In this document: piece by piece, positions 60,401-64,000 of the stretch
Numbering within the stretch: the first letter of the stretch is position 1
Layout: every line of letters begins with the position of its first letter
Origin: Marisa cornuarietis
Lineage: Eukaryota; Mollusca; Gastropoda; Architaenioglossa; Ampullariidae
Reading direction: 5' to 3'
Length of the DNA stretch: 64,000 nucleotides
Assembly (NCBI GenBank): GCA_004794655.1
Contig: SMMW01000614.1
Coordinates: 1,986,501-2,050,500 of the forward strand
Made by a program: the position numbers and the translations under genes
The notes under the pieces: model-generated
What the model was told of the DNA's origin: nothing
The model's input: only the letters and a program-made list of their open reading frames with translations
Databases searched by the model: none

Positions 60401-60654
60401 TTTCACATTAAGAAATGGTGAATTCCCTGCCTCCATATGTGGTACACCTAAAGACGATCAAGACCTGTACAAGGACAAGGCAAAAGAACTTGGCTTTACT
60501 GACTTTAGCTCGCTACTTACCTATCAAGTTCTCACAAGTGGAGTTTTTCAAAACGTGTAAGTCTTGCATACTGCTCATGTTTAAAGCTGAACAAAGATTT
60601 TGTTTTTTGAATGTGTACTAAAGATTTTCACTCAAAAATAGATCAGTATTTTCC

Positions 60655-60686
<32 letters not shown>

Positions 60687-61015
60687 AGAATTTTTTTCGC
60701 CACATTAGTGAAATGTTATCAATATATTATTCTGACATTCTTTTAAACGTCCATTTCTAACGAAACATTTTAACACTTTTTGTCTCTGCACAGAAAGAAT
60801 GACTAAACTACGTGTTGTCCACACGTAAATTTAATGAAAAAAGCTTAAACATTTAAGACTTTTTGAATTATCATTTTAATTTTTGGAACATTTGTGTTAT
60901 CTGCTTGAATAATTTTTCCTATAGAGTTTAATATATGCTGGAATATTTTTTTCATGGAGATTCATTTTGAAATATACTGGTATTTTGTTTTAAATATTTA
61001 AAATCGAACTTATTT

Positions 61016-61114
<99 letters not shown>

Positions 61115-61416
61115 ATATTGTAAACTTTATTGGCACCATTCTTTTCAGAAATGACGAGTATCATTCGGAGTGCAAAGACTCCATCAGTATTCTCAAGACT
61201 TGTAGTGAGAAGGTGAAGGCAGTCCAGCTGTGCGGGTCATTATTGGGACGAAGACAGACTCTGCGATGTCTGCTAAGCAAGCAGCTCAACCCGATGGCGA
61301 CTTTCCTCAACTGCTTGAGTAGCGCGTGCACGGGTACTCGCTCTGCCTGCGAGAGCTTCTTGCAAGATGTCAGTGGTTGTGACACGTCTGCACTAGTCAA
61401 GCAGTATTCATGCTAA
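56894..61416 (+). CDS. Secreted protein with EGF-like and VWD-like segments (eight exons, about 417 aa)
   Basis: Exons: 56894-56984, 57239-57367, 57609-57760, 58228-58374, 59411-59617, 59788-59874, 60384-60556 and 61149-61416. Every phase agrees, giving 418 codons with stop. It starts MHVPLVVSLVVLCCWAASS, a clear signal peptide. Exon 2 is a single EGF-like module with six Cys (LCTRNGKRC, ATCDRAAHDCVC, DGTIEC). Exon 3 begins CMSLSDPHLRTFGG, the start of a VWD domain (C.....DPHxxTFxG), and exons 4-5 continue with FGVNIMTADGRFYERQ and YCTFDFENNFAILDVNECGV. The last exon is Cys-rich and ends KQYSC. It is a VWD-like fold of unusual, short form; no named family member is recognised. Expected outside the cell. 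The exon 6 donor (gtgcga) is the weakest junction; an alternative reads through to a stop at 59902. AATAAA at about 61655 is a likely poly(A) signal. Confidence 0.85.
57394..57450 (+). repeat. (TG)n microsatellite
   Basis: About 28 TG units in intron 2 of the EGF/VWD-like gene, 26 bases after the donor. Confidence 0.95.
58462..58625 (+). mobile_element. SINE, tRNA-derived
   Basis: GGTGGCACAACGGTCAGCGG (A-box region), GATCCAGGGTTCAGGTCTCG (B box), then CATATGGCATCTGTTTACAT and GCTGCTGGCTCGG, the body shared with 61733-61890. It lies in intron 4 of the EGF/VWD-like gene. Confidence 0.7.
60075..60165 (-). mobile_element. tRNA-like SINE fragment
   Basis: The minus strand reads GGCCCAGTGGTTAGTGTGCT then CGACTATGTGGCAGAA and CTTCAGGTCTGG, an A-box and weak B-box pair. 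Confidence 0.45.
61018..61114 (+). repeat. (GAAA)n microsatellite
   Basis: About 24 GAAA units in the last intron of the EGF/VWD-like gene, ending 34 bases before the last exon's acceptor. Confidence 0.95.
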
Positions 61417-61654
61417 TTGTACACAGGCTGGTCTGACCGCCTCCTATTCCAATCCCCTCCCACTTCATGTCAATGCTGCTGCTGCTGCTGCTGCCAGTGG
61501 GACAATGCAGATCAGGCACTGTACATCTCTATCAACAGACCGTCAAAGCTGCTTATATTCTGTGACAATTTCCACTAAGCCGACTTCTGTATATCGTTCT
61601 ATTCCAGATGAAGTATTTGTCACTCAGTCAATATAAGAAATCCCAGATTCATCG

Positions 61655-61660
61655 AATAAA
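61655..61660 (+). terminator. Polyadenylation signal AATAAA
   Basis: AATAAA lies 239 bases after the stop of the EGF/VWD-like gene, a suitable position for its 3' end. Confidence 0.6.
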
Positions 61661-61732
61661 GGCCCAAACTATTATTTTTTGTCTGTTAAGTTTTGTCTTA
61701 TATTTTGTATGGTGGTGGGCTGTCCAGCAGCG

Positions 61733-61890
61733 CAACGGTTAGGGCTTGTCCCCAAAGCAGTAAGAATTGGTTGTCCTGGGTTCGGATCTCGTCTCGGGCA
61801 CTGTCTTTTTCTCTGCATGTGGTACCTATTTACAGGGCTGACTGCATTCCAGTGATGTAGCTTTAGTTGCTGGTTGAACGCGTCCCCACT
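61733..61890 (+). mobile_element. SINE, tRNA-derived
   Basis: AGCGCAACGGTTAGGGCTTG (A box), GTCCTGGGTTCGGATCTCG (B box), then TTTCTCTGCATGTGGTACCT, TTACAGGGCTG and CCAGTGATGTAGCTTTAG. It is the clearest copy of the family in this window. Confidence 0.8.
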
Positions 61891-61894
61891 ATCT

Positions 61895-62515
61895 TCTGGT
61901 GGTAGTGGTGGTGATGTTTGTGCTAGTGTATAAAGAAAAATTAGGGAGAAAATGAAGAAGAGGAAAGAAGCAAATTAGATACAAGAAATTAGGAAGACAA
62001 AGATTTCCTTAAAATTCAGTAATTTCTTTACAAAAATAAATGGCTGCGTCTCTCACTTCAAGATTTGCATAATTACAAAATTTAATTATTACAAATAATA
62101 TCTTTCCTCCTACATCATGGTCAGGCTGTTATTCCTTTCTGCTTTTGCCATGTAGCTGACAGACTTATTTACTTGTCTCTGTCTATCTCTCGCTCTCTAT
62201 CACTCTCGTAGTTTTCTTTCTTTCTCGTATGACTGAGTAATGGCAATCTAGCTCTAACATGGCTTTGTTCTCCAAAGGAAACCAGGTGTGGTTTTCAACA
62301 CACCCAGCTTAAAGACCCACACACACTTCACGCTTAAAACTTAAAACATCAAAATTCGAAAAGCCTGAAGAATTGACGATTGCTTCACTCTAACACCTTA
62401 TTACATTATATCTACGACATTTGAGTGATATTAGCACGGGGCTCTAGATCTTTCGTTGTCATCGTTAATGTCACATCACTGTAAAGCTTCGGTTGGTTGT
62501 GTCCTACGATCACAC
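61895..62515. other. no gene recognised
   Basis: Non-coding; nothing supported. Confidence 0.5.
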
Positions 62516-62519
62516 ACCT

Positions 62520-62960
62520 TCTACACGCTGCTCGCTGAAACAGAAAGGAGAATCCAGGCATTCGAGTACAAGTGCCTGATGAGGCTGCTCCGTATCTCAA
62601 TGCAAAGAACATAAAACAAACGACTGTACGAAACAAGATGGCCACACTCGTAGGACACCAGGAACCTCTACTATCAACAGTCAAGGGACGTAAGCTGGTC
62701 TTCTTTGGCCATATGACACGGCACGACACCTTGTCAAAGACTAACTTCAAGGCACCTTGGAGGGTGGCCGACCCCGCGATGGTCAGAGAAAGAACTGGCT
62801 GACGAAGGTCAAAGACTGGACTGGTCGTCCTGTACAGGATCTGCTGACTATCGCCCACAATAGGCAAGAGTAGCGGCCCCTGTCAGCTGCCATGTCTATC
62901 CATGTGATCCCCCCAACAACAGGTGCCGATCGACTGACTGACTGACTGCAGGCTGCGCAT
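62520..62960 (+). mobile_element. RTE-like LINE C-terminal part, degraded
   Basis: The plus strand, in shifting frames, reads ETERRIQAFEYKCLMRLLRI, VRNKMATLVGHQEPLL, RKLVFFGHMTRHDTLSKT, RKNWLTKVKDWTGRPVQ, LLTIAHNRQE and AAMSIHVIPPTTGADRLT. This is the conserved end of RTE/BovB-like reverse transcriptases, with a (GACT)n tail at about 62933-62948. Several frameshifts make it inactive. Confidence 0.8.
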
Positions 62961-63359
62961 AGAGATTTTAATATCACCAACAGCCGTTGACATTCAAGAC
63001 ACCCTTCAACCCTACAAACAACAACTAAACGCTGCTCTGAAAAAGCTTGAGTCATGAAATGTTACAGCAGTCATGGTAGCTCTGGCGGTAACCATGGCCA
63101 TCAGCTATGATTTGTTTGACAGGATAGTGATTCTGTGTTTTAGTGATTCCGCATTGAGGGTAAATGGGTAAGAAAAGAGAGAGAACCCAACTTTCAACCC
63201 TTTGAACAGATGTCTCATCCAAAGAGAATTACGAGTTTCACCGACACGAGATCGGAACCCGTCATCTTTCTATCCACACTGTTGTGTTGAAAAACAAATA
63301 TTTTTCCAGTAAACAGAGGAACCACCTTTTAATAATCAATAATAGTGATACTACTACTA

Positions 63360-63830
63360 CTACTACTAATAATAATAATAATAATAATAAGCGTGATTTT
63401 ATATAGCTCATCATTACGATCACTATGAAACATGCTCTCAGATCTTAAGACAAGTAGGAGACATCAACGGAATCCGAAGGACGGAAGGAGAAACAAAAAT
63501 GCACACAATAAAAGATAAATATAGAAGACACGAAGAGGAATCAAGGAACAAATATTAAGAATGAAGAGTTTCATAAATCAGCAGAGAAAGACGAGCAGGC
63601 GGACTAGTTAATTGACTATACTCACAATTATTGACAACTATGTTGGTTGGTGTAATGAGTAATGCTCGTGGAACAGATGTGTTTTAGTGCACGTTTATAG
63701 GATTCGATGGTGGGTAGATAGATGGGGGATATAGAAGGGAAAAGAGTTTCACTGTTTTGCAGCACAGTAAGTAAAAAATCCGGTTACCATATGTTGCTGC
63801 TCCCCTGCTGGCAGTGTGAGAAAGAATGAA
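63360..63830 (-). mobile_element. LINE 3' end, worn copy
   Basis: It shares the (TAA)n tail and then, in order, the 3' UTR and C-terminal coding sequence of the LINE at 2737-3535 (for example GTTTTGCAGCACAGTA against GTTTTGCTGCACAGTA, and ACCATATGTTG). Confidence 0.65.
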
Positions 63831-64000
63831 GACAAGGAGCAAGAGAGCTGTGGCTCGAGATGGCAAAAGGAAGATTAAGGAAGAAAGTATAAAATAGTAG
63901 TAGATTCTAAAGATGACGATCGCAAATGTATTTTTTGAAATAATGAACCAGCTATTTCCTCATTAATTGTTTGTTAATTGCTTGTTTGCTTGCATATATT

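Overview
The window is animal nuclear DNA. Genes are split into many short exons with GT-AG (and some GC-AG) introns, the bulk is AT-rich non-coding DNA, and there are dozens of microsatellites and worn LINE, SINE and DNA-transposon copies. The gene content (tandem AIG1/GIMAP GTPases, a secreted multi-CTLD lectin, a secreted EGF/VWD-like protein) and the repeat styles fit a lophotrochozoan, most likely a mollusc and probably a gastropod. This placement is inference from gene and repeat style; no species marker is present.

Layout. 1-34 kb is a GIMAP (AIG1-type GTPase) cluster. It holds a 3' exon of one gene at the left edge (201-647), a six-exon gene (5459-8367), a pseudogene on the minus strand (16050-16395), a five-exon gene (21658-24981) and a three-exon gene (32279-33860). 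The three complete genes carry three different predicted membrane anchors: an N-terminal MGTCAS acylation signal, a C-terminal CSLM CaaX box, and two C-terminal transmembrane helices. A segmental duplication (11700-14320 and 30700-32630) lies inside the cluster. Copy 1 is interrupted by a 1569-bp hAT-like transposon with an exact 8-bp target duplication, and copy 2 shows the empty site.

39-51 kb is a minus-strand multi-CTLD C-type lectin gene: a signal-peptide exon at 50823, three C-type lectin domains, and a 3' end not found. Splice phases agree at every junction, but an in-frame TAA sits just before one splice donor in the first CTLD. Its large first intron carries a broken intronless glutamate-transporter (EAAT) retrocopy fused to a LINE tail, a Merlin/IS1595-like transposase relic, a mariner relic and a short telomere-like tract.

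52-56 kb has no gene that I recognise. It contains a nested repeat: a LINE inside a hAT-like element inside a minisatellite. 56.9-61.4 kb is an eight-exon plus-strand gene for a secreted protein of about 417 residues with an EGF-like and a VWD-like segment. 61.7-64 kb holds SINE and RTE/LINE remnants.

How it fits together: GIMAP GTPases and C-type lectins are both families linked to invertebrate immune responses, so the left two thirds look like an immune gene neighbourhood shaped by local duplication and transposition. No wholly new gene system is evident. The most unusual points are the divergent membrane anchors of neighbouring GIMAP paralogues, the conserved GC-AG intron, the nonsense codon in an otherwise clean lectin gene, and several datable transposon insertions.
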